DNA from: JARRRD01 sp046706685
GTDB taxonomy: Bacteria > Nitrospirota > Thermodesulfovibrionia > Thermodesulfovibrionales > UBA6898
Length of the DNA stretch: 11,705 nt
NCBI GenBank assembly: GCA_046706685.1
Contig: JBJKPE010000115.1
Location: forward strand, 1 to 11,705
Direction of reading: 5' to 3'
Below are positions 5,561 to 11,705 of the stretch, piece after piece. Both the position numbers and the translations under genes were made by a program. Position 1 is the stretch's first letter. Each line of letters opens with the position of its first letter. The notes under the pieces were generated by a model. It did not search any database, was not told where the DNA came from, and worked only from the letters and a program-made list of their open reading frames with translations.

Positions 5561-6883
5561 ATGAGACTATCCATTACCACAGAAGATCTTCCATCCGAGG
5601 ATATTGCCCTTTCATGTGACGGGACGGCCTTGCTTACACAGGAGTTCTTCTCGGCCGACGAGCTGAAAGACCTCGCAGATCTGATCGGCGACACGGGAGT
5701 AAAGGCCGCAGACTGCGAGGATACGGAAAGCCCGGCTAAGGGAGGGCCGGCGGCTGCGGAGTATGAGAAAACGGAAGACCTCGTCCAGACCTATTTTCAC
5801 TCAATGGGCGACATCTCGGTCCTGACGAGGGACGAAGAGGTGAAACTGGCCAGGAGGCTGGAAGATGGAAGGAAGATTATCAGGGAAACCGTGACCGCTA
5901 TTCCACTTTACAGGATTATAGCGGAGGGCTCGGATGCGCGGGAAAGTGCTGAAGATGAGGAATGCAGACATGATAAGGCTTTGGCGATGAGTCTCGAAGT
6001 CCTCGACGGCCTCATTGGGGAGGTAGACAAGACTGAACGGAAGTCTTCGCGGTCCGGTTCGCGGAAAGACCTGTGGAAGCGGATTGAATCGGCAGCAGGG
6101 ATAAACAGGGAGGAACTACTGGACAAATGGGACAGGATCACAAAGGCGCGGGCGCAGGTGGAGGAGGCCAAGAATGAACTGGTCACGCGGAACTTGAGGC
6201 TTGTGGTAAATATCGCCAAAAACTATGTGGGCCGCGGTCTTCCTCTCCTGGACCTGATACAGGAAGGCAACATCGGACTCTTGAGGGTCGTGGACAAGTT
6301 CAAATATGAAAAGGGTTTCAAGTTCAGCACTTACGCGACGTGGTGGATCAGGCAGGCCATAACGCGGGCGATCATTGACCAGACAAAGACGGTCAGGGTA
6401 CCGGTGCATATTGTGGAGCTTTACAACAAGGTGGTCAAAACATCCACGGAACTGGCACATGAACTGGGCAGAGAGCCGAGCGATCTGGAGATCGGAGAAC
6501 GGATCGGGGTCCCGGAGGGGCGAATAGCCGAGACAAGATCGGCGGTAAAGGACACCGTAGGCCTCCAAACCCCGGTCAAAGACGATGAGACGGTGCTGGA
6601 GGACTTCATCGCCGACAAGAACTGCACTTCTCCATGTTCACATGCCGAGAAGGAAGAGATGTCCCGGTGTATCCGCATGGTACTGAAGACGCTTAAACCC
6701 AAGGAAGAAGAAGTCATCAGGTTGAGGTTCGGAATCGGTGTCGACAGGGACCATACTCTAGAAGAAGTCGGCCGACATCTCCTGATTACAAGGGAAAGGG
6801 TGAGACAAATCGAGGCCCAGGCGCTGCGCAAACTGACGCACCCTGTCAAGCTCGGGATATTGAGGGACTGTACTCCAGACTGA
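5561..6883 (+). CDS. RpoD-like sigma-70 family RNA polymerase sigma factor (no region 1.1)
   Basis: The 440-residue protein directs RNA polymerase core to promoters. Region 1.2 is about 72-105 (DLVQTYFHSMGDISVLTRDEE). A non-conserved helical stretch (about 106-200) follows. Region 2 is about 205-275 with NLRLVVNIAKNYVGRGLPLLD, DLIQEGNIGL and the -10-reading YATWWIRQAITRAI. Region 3 is about 276-355. Region 4 is about 370-435 with the -35-reading helix TRERVRQIEAQALRKL (410-425). It lacks the roughly 80-residue acidic region 1.1 of housekeeping RpoD; the N-terminal 70 residues are acidic but shorter and unlike it. It is therefore more likely a group 2 (RpoS-like) or lineage-specific alternative sigma than the primary one, though I cannot exclude the latter. 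The upstream CRP operator suggests nutritional or redox control. The codon after the palindromic control region is ATG with a strong Shine-Dalgarno. No clear terminator follows. Confidence 0.9.
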   Translation: MRLSITTEDLPSEDIALSCDGTALLTQEFFSADELKDLADLIGDTGVKAADCEDTESPAKGGPAAAEYEKTEDLVQTYFHSMGDISVLTRDEEVKLARRLEDGRKIIRETVTAIPLYRIIAEGSDARESAEDEECRHDKALAMSLEVLDGLIGEVDKTERKSSRSGSRKDLWKRIESAAGINREELLDKWDRITKARAQVEEAKNELVTRNLRLVVNIAKNYVGRGLPLLDLIQEGNIGLLRVVDKFKYEKGFKFSTYATWWIRQAITRAIIDQTKTVRVPVHIVELYNKVVKTSTELAHELGREPSDLEIGERIGVPEGRIAETRSAVKDTVGLQTPVKDDETVLEDFIADKNCTSPCSHAEKEEMSRCIRMVLKTLKPKEEEVIRLRFGIGVDRDHTLEEVGRHLLITRERVRQIEAQALRKLTHPVKLGILRDCTPD

Positions 6884-7020
6884 GTCGGAGCTTTTTCGGA
6901 ATCATCCGTACTGCTTCAAGTATGTGAGTATCCCCGACCGCAGCCGCAGGATTTCAGCGGGTCAAACCAGAAGACGAATTCTGTCCCGCACTCTGCTTTA
7001 TTCAAAGCCAGGGGGCAAGC

Positions 7021-8244
7021 CTAGGAAGACATAGCGAGCTTCTTCTTCAGCCTCTCCACGACCTTATCGATGAATTCTTCGGTCAGGGCATACTTGTCGG
7101 GCCCGGGTTCGGCTATGACCATCAGGTCTTTTGTCATGATGCCGTTTTCGACCGTCTCTGTTACAGCCGCCTCCACTGTTCCGGCGAAATTCACGACTTC
7201 CGGCGTGCCGTCCATTTCTCCCCTCCTGGCAAGCGCCCCCGTCCATGCGAAGATCGACGCGATCGAGTTGGTCGAGGTCGGATTCCCCCTGAGATGTTCG
7301 TAGTAATGGCGCACTACCGTGCCGTGGGCTGCCTCGTATTCATACTTTCCGTCGGGAGATACGAGAACCGACGTCATCAGGCCGAGACTGCCGAAACCGG
7401 TGGCTACCATGTCGGACATTACGTCGCCGTCGTAGTTCATGCAGGCCCAGAGCATACCTCCCTCCGACTTTATGACCTGTGCGATAGCGTCGTCTATCAG
7501 CAGATACCTGTAATTTATTCCTGCCTTCCGGAAGTCTTCCTCCACCTTTTCCACTTCCTCCGCGAAGACGTCCCTGAAAAAGCCGTGGTACTGTTTGGAG
7601 ATCGTGTCTTTTGCCCCGAACCAGAGGTCGACCTTTTCACCGAGGGCGTAGTTGATACAGGCCTTCGCGAAGCTTCTTATCGACGGTTCCGTATTGTGCA
7701 TTCCCATGATGACGCCGGGTCCCTTGAAATCATGGATCTTTACGGAGATCTTCTCACCGCCGCCTTCGGGGGTGAATACAATCTCGGCCCGTCCCGGCTT
7801 ATCGACTACCAGTTCGGCGTTCTTGTATATGTCGCCATAGGCGTGGCGCCCGATCATGATGGGCTTTTTCCAGTTCCGCACAGCCGGCGGGATATTCTTT
7901 ATTATGATAGGCTTTCTGAATACCGTCCCGTCCAGAATGGCCCGGATTGTGCCGTTCGGGCTCTTCCACTGTTCCTTGAGGCTGTATTCCTTCACCCTTG
8001 CGGCATTCGGGGTTATCGTGGCGCACTTCACCCCGACACCGGTCTCCTTTATCGCATTGGCGGCCTCGACCGTGATACGATCATCCGTTTCGTCCCTGTG
8101 GGATATGCTCAGATCGTAGTAGCGGATATTTATATCCAGGAAAGGATCAATCAGCTTTTCCTTTATGAAATGCCAGATGATGCGGGCCATCTCGTCGCCG
8201 TCCATCTCCACTATCGGATTGGTTACCTTAATCTTCTTTGCCAA
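7021..8244 (-). CDS. icd: NADP-dependent isocitrate dehydrogenase (eukaryotic-like homodimeric type)
   Basis: The 407-residue enzyme oxidatively decarboxylates isocitrate to 2-oxoglutarate with NADP+ in the cytoplasmic TCA cycle. It belongs to the type II (mitochondrial/cytosolic eukaryotic-like) subfamily, as shown by length and by TITP (76-79), SPNGTIR (95-101), Arg110, the IGRHAYGD arginine Arg133 (equivalent to human IDH1 Arg132), Lys212, the signature NYDGDVMSDMVATGFGSLGL (270-289), and AHGTVVRH with Arg312-His313, positions that hold the NADP 2'-phosphate. All look intact. The start is TTG at 8242-8244. GGGAGG lies 5 nt upstream and no ATG is nearby, so the rare start is well supported and may limit translation. 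It is convergent with the sigma gene, and the 137-bp gap between them shows no clear terminator. It appears to be a single-gene transcript. Confidence 0.95.
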   Translation of the reverse strand: MAKKIKVTNPIVEMDGDEMARIIWHFIKEKLIDPFLDINIRYYDLSISHRDETDDRITVEAANAIKETGVGVKCATITPNAARVKEYSLKEQWKSPNGTIRAILDGTVFRKPIIIKNIPPAVRNWKKPIMIGRHAYGDIYKNAELVVDKPGRAEIVFTPEGGGEKISVKIHDFKGPGVIMGMHNTEPSIRSFAKACINYALGEKVDLWFGAKDTISKQYHGFFRDVFAEEVEKVEEDFRKAGINYRYLLIDDAIAQVIKSEGGMLWACMNYDGDVMSDMVATGFGSLGLMTSVLVSPDGKYEYEAAHGTVVRHYYEHLRGNPTSTNSIASIFAWTGALARRGEMDGTPEVVNFAGTVEAAVTETVENGIMTKDLMVIAEPGPDKYALTEEFIDKVVERLKKKLAMSS

Positions 8245-8578
8245 CGCCGCCTCCCGTGAAAAAATGAGTTTCCAAGTGCGTAATTTTAACCCAAAAAAAA
8301 CATTTTTGCCACGAATACGAATCTTGCACTTAGGAGAGTCCGGGCAGACATGAACAATATAAAGGCTGCAGAAGAGTCATTGGTCAAATCGTTTGTTTGC
8401 CATTCCGGACCCGCCTGCGGCAGCCCCGCGCGCTTCACTTTCGGGAACGACAACCGTTTCAGTAAGCCGGGCAATTTGTTTGTCTTTACTTCTGCCTTCT
8501 GCCTTCAGATGTGGTTCATTTCTACCGGTTTTTTATGATAGGATACAGGTGATCCGGATATCTGCGAAAGGAGTTGAC
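8245..8578. other. Divergent intergenic region, no gene seen
   Basis: This 334-bp stretch separates the divergent icd gene and the 8579 operon. I see no supported coding sequence. It holds A/T-rich DNA next to icd (8283-8310), a short tandem repeat of CTTCTGC (8489-8506, about 2.6 copies) and a possible -10 TATGAT at 8534-8539 for the plus-strand operon without a good -35. Bases 8398-8452 faintly resemble the CATTCC...GGAACGAC edges of the repeats elsewhere, too weakly to call. Confidence 0.35.
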
Positions 8579-8938
8579 ATGTCAGAAAAATGGTATGACG
8601 ACCTGCCCGAAGACGTCTTTAAGACCGAGACGGATAAGGTCTACGCGGAGGCGCTTGCCGCAGTAAGGGAAGGGCTCGCAAAGGGCCTCGATTTCAGTGG
8701 CGCCTGTGAGGCCATAAAGATCGAGGACGAGAAGCTGAAGGCCAGCTTTATCGACGATATGCTGAAGGTGCTGATAGCCGAGGAGCATTTCGGCAAGAGT
8801 GTTGCCCTGTCCGACCTCGCAAAGAAACTCGGGGTCCCGATGGAGCGCCTCGAAGCAGCCAAGAAGGATATGCTCGAAGATGTGAAAGAAACGTCCATCA
8901 AGGCATTTTATAAGGGTCTTCAGGCGGGAAACGCATAG
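8579..8938 (+). CDS. Conserved-looking small helical protein of unknown function
   Basis: I do not recognise the family. The 119-residue protein begins MSEKWYDDLPEDVFKTE, is rich in Glu, Lys, Asp and Ala, and is predicted mostly helical and soluble with no signal peptide or membrane segment. Residues about 80-105 (ALSDLAKKLGVPMERLEAAK) have the spacing of a helix-turn-helix, so DNA binding is possible but unproven. The start is ATG at 8579 with AAAGGAG at 8567-8573. The frame stays open upstream to 8393, but without a comparable ribosome site. It heads a likely operon: the next gene begins three bases after its TAG, in the same frame, so the pair reads as one frame interrupted by a single stop. 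Its job is probably tied to the repeat proteins downstream. Confidence 0.8.
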   Translation: MSEKWYDDLPEDVFKTETDKVYAEALAAVREGLAKGLDFSGACEAIKIEDEKLKASFIDDMLKVLIAEEHFGKSVALSDLAKKLGVPMERLEAAKKDMLEDVKETSIKAFYKGLQAGNA

Positions 8939-8941
8939 GCC

Positions 8942-9571
8942 GTGTACGAGGGTTTTCCCTGCATCCAGGGCACTGTTGTCACCTTCCCCGGCAGTTCGAC
9001 CCTGAAGTCATGCACCCTGTCGGCAGACGCTGTGATACAGGGGGTGAGTTTCCCGGCCGGTTCCATCATAGGGTTCGATGAGAAGGGGAAACTCTGGAGG
9101 TGCAACATCTCACGCGACACTGTCATAGACGGTATTACATGCAAGGCAACAACCGAAGTCGAGTTCCGGTCGTCGGGCGGGCTTCTTATGTGCACGCTTT
9201 CGGCAGAAACGGAGATCCAGGGTGTTGCCGCGGCGGGCGGTACCCTTGTGATGTTTCATGACGACGGACATCTTTTCAAATGCGACACCGCAAGAGAGAT
9301 GTCGTTCGGTGGATTCCCCGTCGCCAAGGGTACGGATATATGTTTTTTTAATGACGGCGGTATTTCGGCATTTAATCTTTCCAGTGGCATGGCGATCGAC
9401 GGCATACCTTGTATGGCCGGAAAGAGGGTATGGCTCCGCCAGGATGGAAGGCTCGCGGGCTGTACGGCGGACATGGCAGTCGAAGTCGACGGCGTCTACT
9501 TTGAAAAAGGACGGCTTATAGTTTTCGATGAAGACGGTTGCGTGATAGATTATGCGAAAAAAGAAGGGTGA
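8942..9571 (+). CDS. Repeat protein A: seven tandem 30-residue repeats
   Basis: The 209-residue protein consists of the start residue plus six units of exactly 30 residues and a seventh of 28, with no gaps. The unit pattern is (I/V)-x-G-(I/V)-P-(C/F)-x-x-G-T-x-x-x-F-x-x-x-G-x-L-x-x-C-x-L-x-x-x-x-x. Gly3, Phe/Leu14 and Gly18 are nearly invariant and Cys recurs at positions 6 and 23. The alternating hydrophobic strands and glycine turns suggest a stacked beta-solenoid or beta-hairpin fold. It resembles YwqK/MORN_2-like 'F-x-x-N-G-x-L' repeats but the period is 30, not about 23. No signal peptide is seen, so it is probably cytoplasmic. The start is GTG at 8942; repeat unit 1 begins at residue 2, which supports it, but the Shine-Dalgarno is weak, suggesting reinitiation after the TAG at 8936-8938. 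Function unknown. Confidence 0.82.
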   Translation: MYEGFPCIQGTVVTFPGSSTLKSCTLSADAVIQGVSFPAGSIIGFDEKGKLWRCNISRDTVIDGITCKATTEVEFRSSGGLLMCTLSAETEIQGVAAAGGTLVMFHDDGHLFKCDTAREMSFGGFPVAKGTDICFFNDGGISAFNLSSGMAIDGIPCMAGKRVWLRQDGRLAGCTADMAVEVDGVYFEKGRLIVFDEDGCVIDYAKKEG

Positions 9572-9575
9572 AGAA

Positions 9576-10235
9576 GTGTCCCGTGCCGTGGCGGTCTCCT
9601 TCCGTATGGTCGGTATCTCTTTTTCTGCCTCGAAACTCGAAAAAGTCATTTATGACCGAGGGGGACATCTCCGGGGCGGGGTGCTCAGGGCTGAAGAGGA
9701 GATCAACGGGGTTGTCTGCCGCAATGGTTCGTGGCTCTGGCTTCACCCAAACGGCATGATGTCGAGCATGGAGACTGTGCAGGATTCCCGTATTGACGGT
9801 ATTGTCTGCCGTGCGGGCATGCGCATCTTCTTTCACGAAAACGGGGGCCTGATGAGGTGCAATATTCCGGCAGACGAAACTGTAAAGGGAGTGCCTTTGA
9901 GTTCCGATACCTTTCTGCTTTTCCATGAAAACGGGATGCTCTCGGCGGGCAGACTGGCAAAGGACATTGTGTATCATGGAATACCCTGCAAGGAGGGAAG
10001 GTGGATCGGGTTTTACGAAAACGGTTACCTCAAACGTTGTTTCCTGGCCGAAGATGTGATTAAAGACGGCGTACCTCTGGCTGGAGGCGCCTGGGTATGT
10101 TTCCACAGAAACGGGGCAATTGATAACTACAAGCTCCCCGCGGAGACGGTCGTCCAGGGCTTTCTATGCAGGCAGGGTGATATCCTACTGTTTGACGAAA
10201 ACGGCCGCCTGGCCGAAACTGTATGCTCCCTCTGA
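9576..10235 (+). CDS. Repeat protein B: paralogue of A with about seven 30-residue repeats
   Basis: The 219-residue protein has a short N-terminal lead (about 10 residues), one 32-residue unit, five units of exactly 30 (beginning INGVVC, IDGIVC, VKGVPL, YHGIPC and KDGVPL) and a last unit of 27. The pattern is that of protein A: Gly3, aromatic or aliphatic at 14, N-G at 17-18 (FHENG, FYENG, FDENG), and Cys at 6 and often 23. B is closer to a consensus than A, with FHENG-type turns more regular. I chose GTG at 9576 because AGAAGGG ends 7 nt before it and it lies four bases after the stop of gene A. An ATG at 9552 in the same frame would overlap gene A by 20 nt and has no ribosome site. No signal peptide or membrane segment. 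Function unknown; probably a physical partner or scaffold with A. Confidence 0.82.
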   Translation: MSRAVAVSFRMVGISFSASKLEKVIYDRGGHLRGGVLRAEEEINGVVCRNGSWLWLHPNGMMSSMETVQDSRIDGIVCRAGMRIFFHENGGLMRCNIPADETVKGVPLSSDTFLLFHENGMLSAGRLAKDIVYHGIPCKEGRWIGFYENGYLKRCFLAEDVIKDGVPLAGGAWVCFHRNGAIDNYKLPAETVVQGFLCRQGDILLFDENGRLAETVCSL

Positions 10236-10264
10236 CCCCTCCGTACGTTCATGAATGATCTACA

Positions 10265-10963
10265 CTAGAGATATCCGAAAAACTTCATCATCTTCCCGGC
10301 TATCCCGTAGAACTGGCGGTTCATCGATTCCGTCCATTCCCCGGCCGGCGGCAGATTCAGGACGGGGTTTGCGTTGAATTTTTTCGCCCCCAGACTCCTG
10401 TCGGCGATCTTTATCCCCGAGAAGGATTCGAGGTCGTTGAGGGTTTCGTTACTGCCTATCTCCTCGATCCTGAGAATAAGTTTCTGCTCCGGGGGCACTA
10501 CCCGGAGTCCATCCATCGCTTTCCTGTTCCTGTAAGTCCAGATCCAGGAAACCCTCTCAAAAGGTGTCATTCCGCCCCACTTTTTGAAATACGGGTCGTT
10601 CGGCGGGGGGACCGACCCGAAGAGGGAGTGATTGTACCATCCCCGGCTGAAGGCGGACCTCACAAAATCCTTGCCGTTCCTCACGGAGAGGATGAACCTG
10701 GCTGAAGGATTAAGCCTGTATAAGGCATCGATAAAATGGATGTACAGGTTGGAAGAGTCGACGAAAGTTCTGCAGTCGATGCCCTGGTGAAGGTCCAGGA
10801 CGGCCATCAAACGTTTTTCGATGGTATCAACGGGGTCAGAGTGAGGATCGGCCGTCATAAAATACTTATCCAGTATATAATGCGCCCTGTGTTCGTGGCT
10901 GCCTCCGAGCAGCCTCGCCAGCGTTTTCGTTCCCGACCTGCCGGTCCCGGTTATGATCACCAT
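10265..10963 (-). CDS. Sulfotransferase family protein
   Basis: The 232-residue protein begins MVIITGTGRSGTKTLARLLG, a P-loop-like PAPS 5'-phosphosulfate-binding motif (GxGRSGTxxL). A second family motif, RFILSVRNGKDFVRSAFSRGW, gives the Arg and Ser expected to contact the PAPS 3'-phosphate. Cytosolic sulfotransferases of this type move sulfate from PAPS to hydroxyl or amino groups of carbohydrates or small molecules; the substrate cannot be read from the sequence. Start choice: the frame runs back to a TTG at 10973-10975, but GGAG on the minus strand at 10970-10973 lies 6 nt before the ATG at 10961-10963, so that ATG is preferred. No PAPS-synthesis or glycosyltransferase gene is in the window, so it stands alone. 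It converges on repeat gene B with only 29 bp between stops. Confidence 0.8.
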   Translation of the reverse strand: MVIITGTGRSGTKTLARLLGGSHEHRAHYILDKYFMTADPHSDPVDTIEKRLMAVLDLHQGIDCRTFVDSSNLYIHFIDALYRLNPSARFILSVRNGKDFVRSAFSRGWYNHSLFGSVPPPNDPYFKKWGGMTPFERVSWIWTYRNRKAMDGLRVVPPEQKLILRIEEIGSNETLNDLESFSGIKIADRSLGAKKFNANPVLNLPPAGEWTESMNRQFYGIAGKMMKFFGYL

Positions 10964-10969
10964 AGGACA

Positions 10970-10973
10970 CTCC
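10970..10973 (-). promoter_or_regulatory. Shine-Dalgarno fixing the sulfotransferase start
   Basis: GGAG read on the minus strand ends 6 nt before ATG 10961-10963. It overlaps the alternative in-frame TTG, which therefore would lack a ribosome site. Confidence 0.6.
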
Positions 10974-11077
10974 AATCTCTCATATATAGCACTTTCTAAC
11001 TCTAACCTGAAATGCTGAATTTCGTAAAGACGCGGTGTAGCGGAATCTCACTGTTTTTCGCCGGTGACGCGTTCAGG

Positions 11078-11102
11078 AAAGGGCATGATTTAGCCCTTTT
11101 TT
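11078..11102 (+). terminator. Rho-independent terminator
   Basis: AAAGGGC (11078-11084) pairs perfectly with GCCCTTT (11093-11099) around ATGATTTA, followed by further T residues. Orientation is plus. No plus-strand gene ends just upstream (the nearest is gene B at 10235, across the sulfotransferase), so it may insulate the promoter that follows, end read-through antisense RNA, or close a short unannotated transcript. On the minus strand the tail after the stem is not T-rich. Confidence 0.7.
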
Positions 11103-11113
11103 CGGCGGAGAGT

Positions 11114-11142
11114 TTAAAATAAAGCACTCTTTTCTTTATAAT
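11114..11142 (+). promoter_or_regulatory. Sigma-70 type promoter for the ferritin-like gene
   Basis: TTAAAA (11114-11119, 4/6) and TATAAT (11137-11142, 6/6) are separated by 17 bp. Transcription would begin near 11149, giving a leader of about 40 nt. It sits 12 bp after the terminator. Confidence 0.6.
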
Positions 11143-11188
11143 TCAGTATGTGAAAATCGGAGAAGAGTCGTGAAAAGGAGTCGCGCCG

Positions 11189-11705
11189 ATGAACTTTTTC
11201 AAGAAATTCAGGGAAGACAAGGATTCCGGAGGCCCGGAAAAGAAGATGACTGTGGAGGATGTCCTGGACAATCTGCCTCTCTTGAGGCAGGCAGAAAAGA
11301 GTGTCTCGGAATTCTATCTCCTTTGTGCGGAGGTTTTTCCCCAAAGCAGGGACTTCTGGCTGTCGATGGCGGCAAGCGAGTTGCGCCATGCCGAGAATAT
11401 AGGCAAGATGTCGGCCCTTATCGAAAAAGAGCCGAAAAAATACCGGCCGGGCTATCCTTTCCAACCGGCCGCTATCAGGGCTTTCGGATTATATCTGGAT
11501 GGCCTTGTGGAAAAGATGAGGAAAGGGGGGATACCCCTGGCTGAGGTGCTTTCCACTGCGGTCGAGATTGAGAATTCAGCTGCTGAACTGCATTATGGAG
11601 ATATAGTCGAAACCCACGTTGAGGAATATAATCAACTCGCCCGTGAGATAGACGGGGAGACGGCCGGGCATAAGAGTTCGCTCACCCTGATGATGAAGGA
11701 TTTTA
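11189..11705 (+). CDS. Ferritin/rubrerythrin-like four-helix protein, N-terminal part (cut by window end)
   Basis: The frame from ATG 11189 is open to the window end, 172 codons. AAGGAG (11175-11180) lies 8 nt upstream. After a charged N-terminus come helices with EKSVSEFYLLCAEVFP, DFWLSMAASELRHAENIGKM and later LSTAVEIENSAAELHYGDI. The Glu and the E-L-R-H (ExxH-like) pattern in the first two helices, with Glu in the third, is that of diiron ferritin-like/rubrerythrin domains, whose usual roles are peroxide reduction, oxygen protection or iron handling. The fourth helix appears to begin near the edge, so the metal ligand set is incomplete in this window and a C-terminal rubredoxin module cannot be assessed. 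It is transcribed from its own promoter. Confidence 0.7.
   Translation, partial: MNFFKKFREDKDSGGPEKKMTVEDVLDNLPLLRQAEKSVSEFYLLCAEVFPQSRDFWLSMAASELRHAENIGKMSALIEKEPKKYRPGYPFQPAAIRAFGLYLDGLVEKMRKGGIPLAEVLSTAVEIENSAAELHYGDIVETHVEEYNQLAREIDGETAGHKSSLTLMMKDF

Noticed and set aside
7294..8259. 321-codon plus-strand frame opposite icd
   Set aside because: It is the antisense shadow of a strongly conserved enzyme; no recognisable protein features and no ribosome site.
8398..8452. Possible third copy of the CGTCATTCC-type repeat
   Set aside because: Only the outer few bases (CATTCCGG and CGGGAACGAC) resemble it; the internal hairpins are missing.
9110..10106. Long minus-strand frames opposite the repeat genes
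   Set aside because: They mirror the 90-bp repeat periodicity of the real plus-strand genes; open frames on the other strand are expected from repeated codon patterns.
1..11705. CRISPR arrays, tRNA or rRNA genes, intact transposases, phage genes
   Set aside because: I looked for spaced direct repeats, cloverleaf signatures and transposase motifs and found none.

Overview
This 11.7 kb window is bacterial chromosomal DNA with dense genes on both strands. The gene set is a PAS/HAMP two-component kinase, an RpfG-type HD-GYP regulator, an RlpA lipoprotein, a CRP/FNR-type regulator, an RpoD-like sigma factor, NADP-isocitrate dehydrogenase, a ferritin-like protein and dispersed CGTCATTCC-type repeats. 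It suggests an environmental Gram-negative of the Nitrospirota or Desulfobacterota type. This placement rests on overall flavour only; there is no rRNA or marker phylogeny here.

Layout. (1) 1-2039 (+): the tail of an ABC-type substrate-binding protein overlaps by ATGA a membrane histidine kinase of the NarL/HisKA_3 class. (2) 2040-2419: a 146-bp MITE-like repeat, then a stretch packed with overlapping inverted repeats that leads into (3) 2420-3598 (+): a receiver plus HD-GYP response regulator with a TTG start. (4) 5030-3664 (-): a CRP/FNR-family regulator overlapping by 4 bp an RlpA-like lipoprotein gene. (5) 5031-5560: the divergent control region. It holds a chain of abutting palindromes and, just upstream of the sigma gene, a perfect CRP-type operator (TGTGA-N6-TCACA) and a second near-match over the putative -10. 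(6) 5561-6883 (+): an RpoD-like sigma factor without region 1.1. (7) 8244-7021 (-): NADP-dependent isocitrate dehydrogenase. (8) 8579-10235 (+): a three-gene operon of unknown function, a small helical protein followed by two proteins built almost entirely of exact 30-residue repeats, about seven each. (9) 10963-10265 (-): a sulfotransferase-like protein. (10) 11078-11705 (+): a hairpin terminator, a good sigma-70 type promoter and the start of a ferritin/rubrerythrin-like protein cut by the window edge.

How it may work together (inference): the left half is a signalling block. A periplasmic binding protein may feed a kinase; an HD-GYP protein is predicted to degrade c-di-GMP; a CRP-like factor whose recognition helix matches E. 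coli CRP sits 452 bp from a perfect CRP operator in front of a sigma factor gene. The most novel item is the pair of 30-residue repeat proteins. The first is separated from the small upstream gene by one in-frame TAG and two codons.
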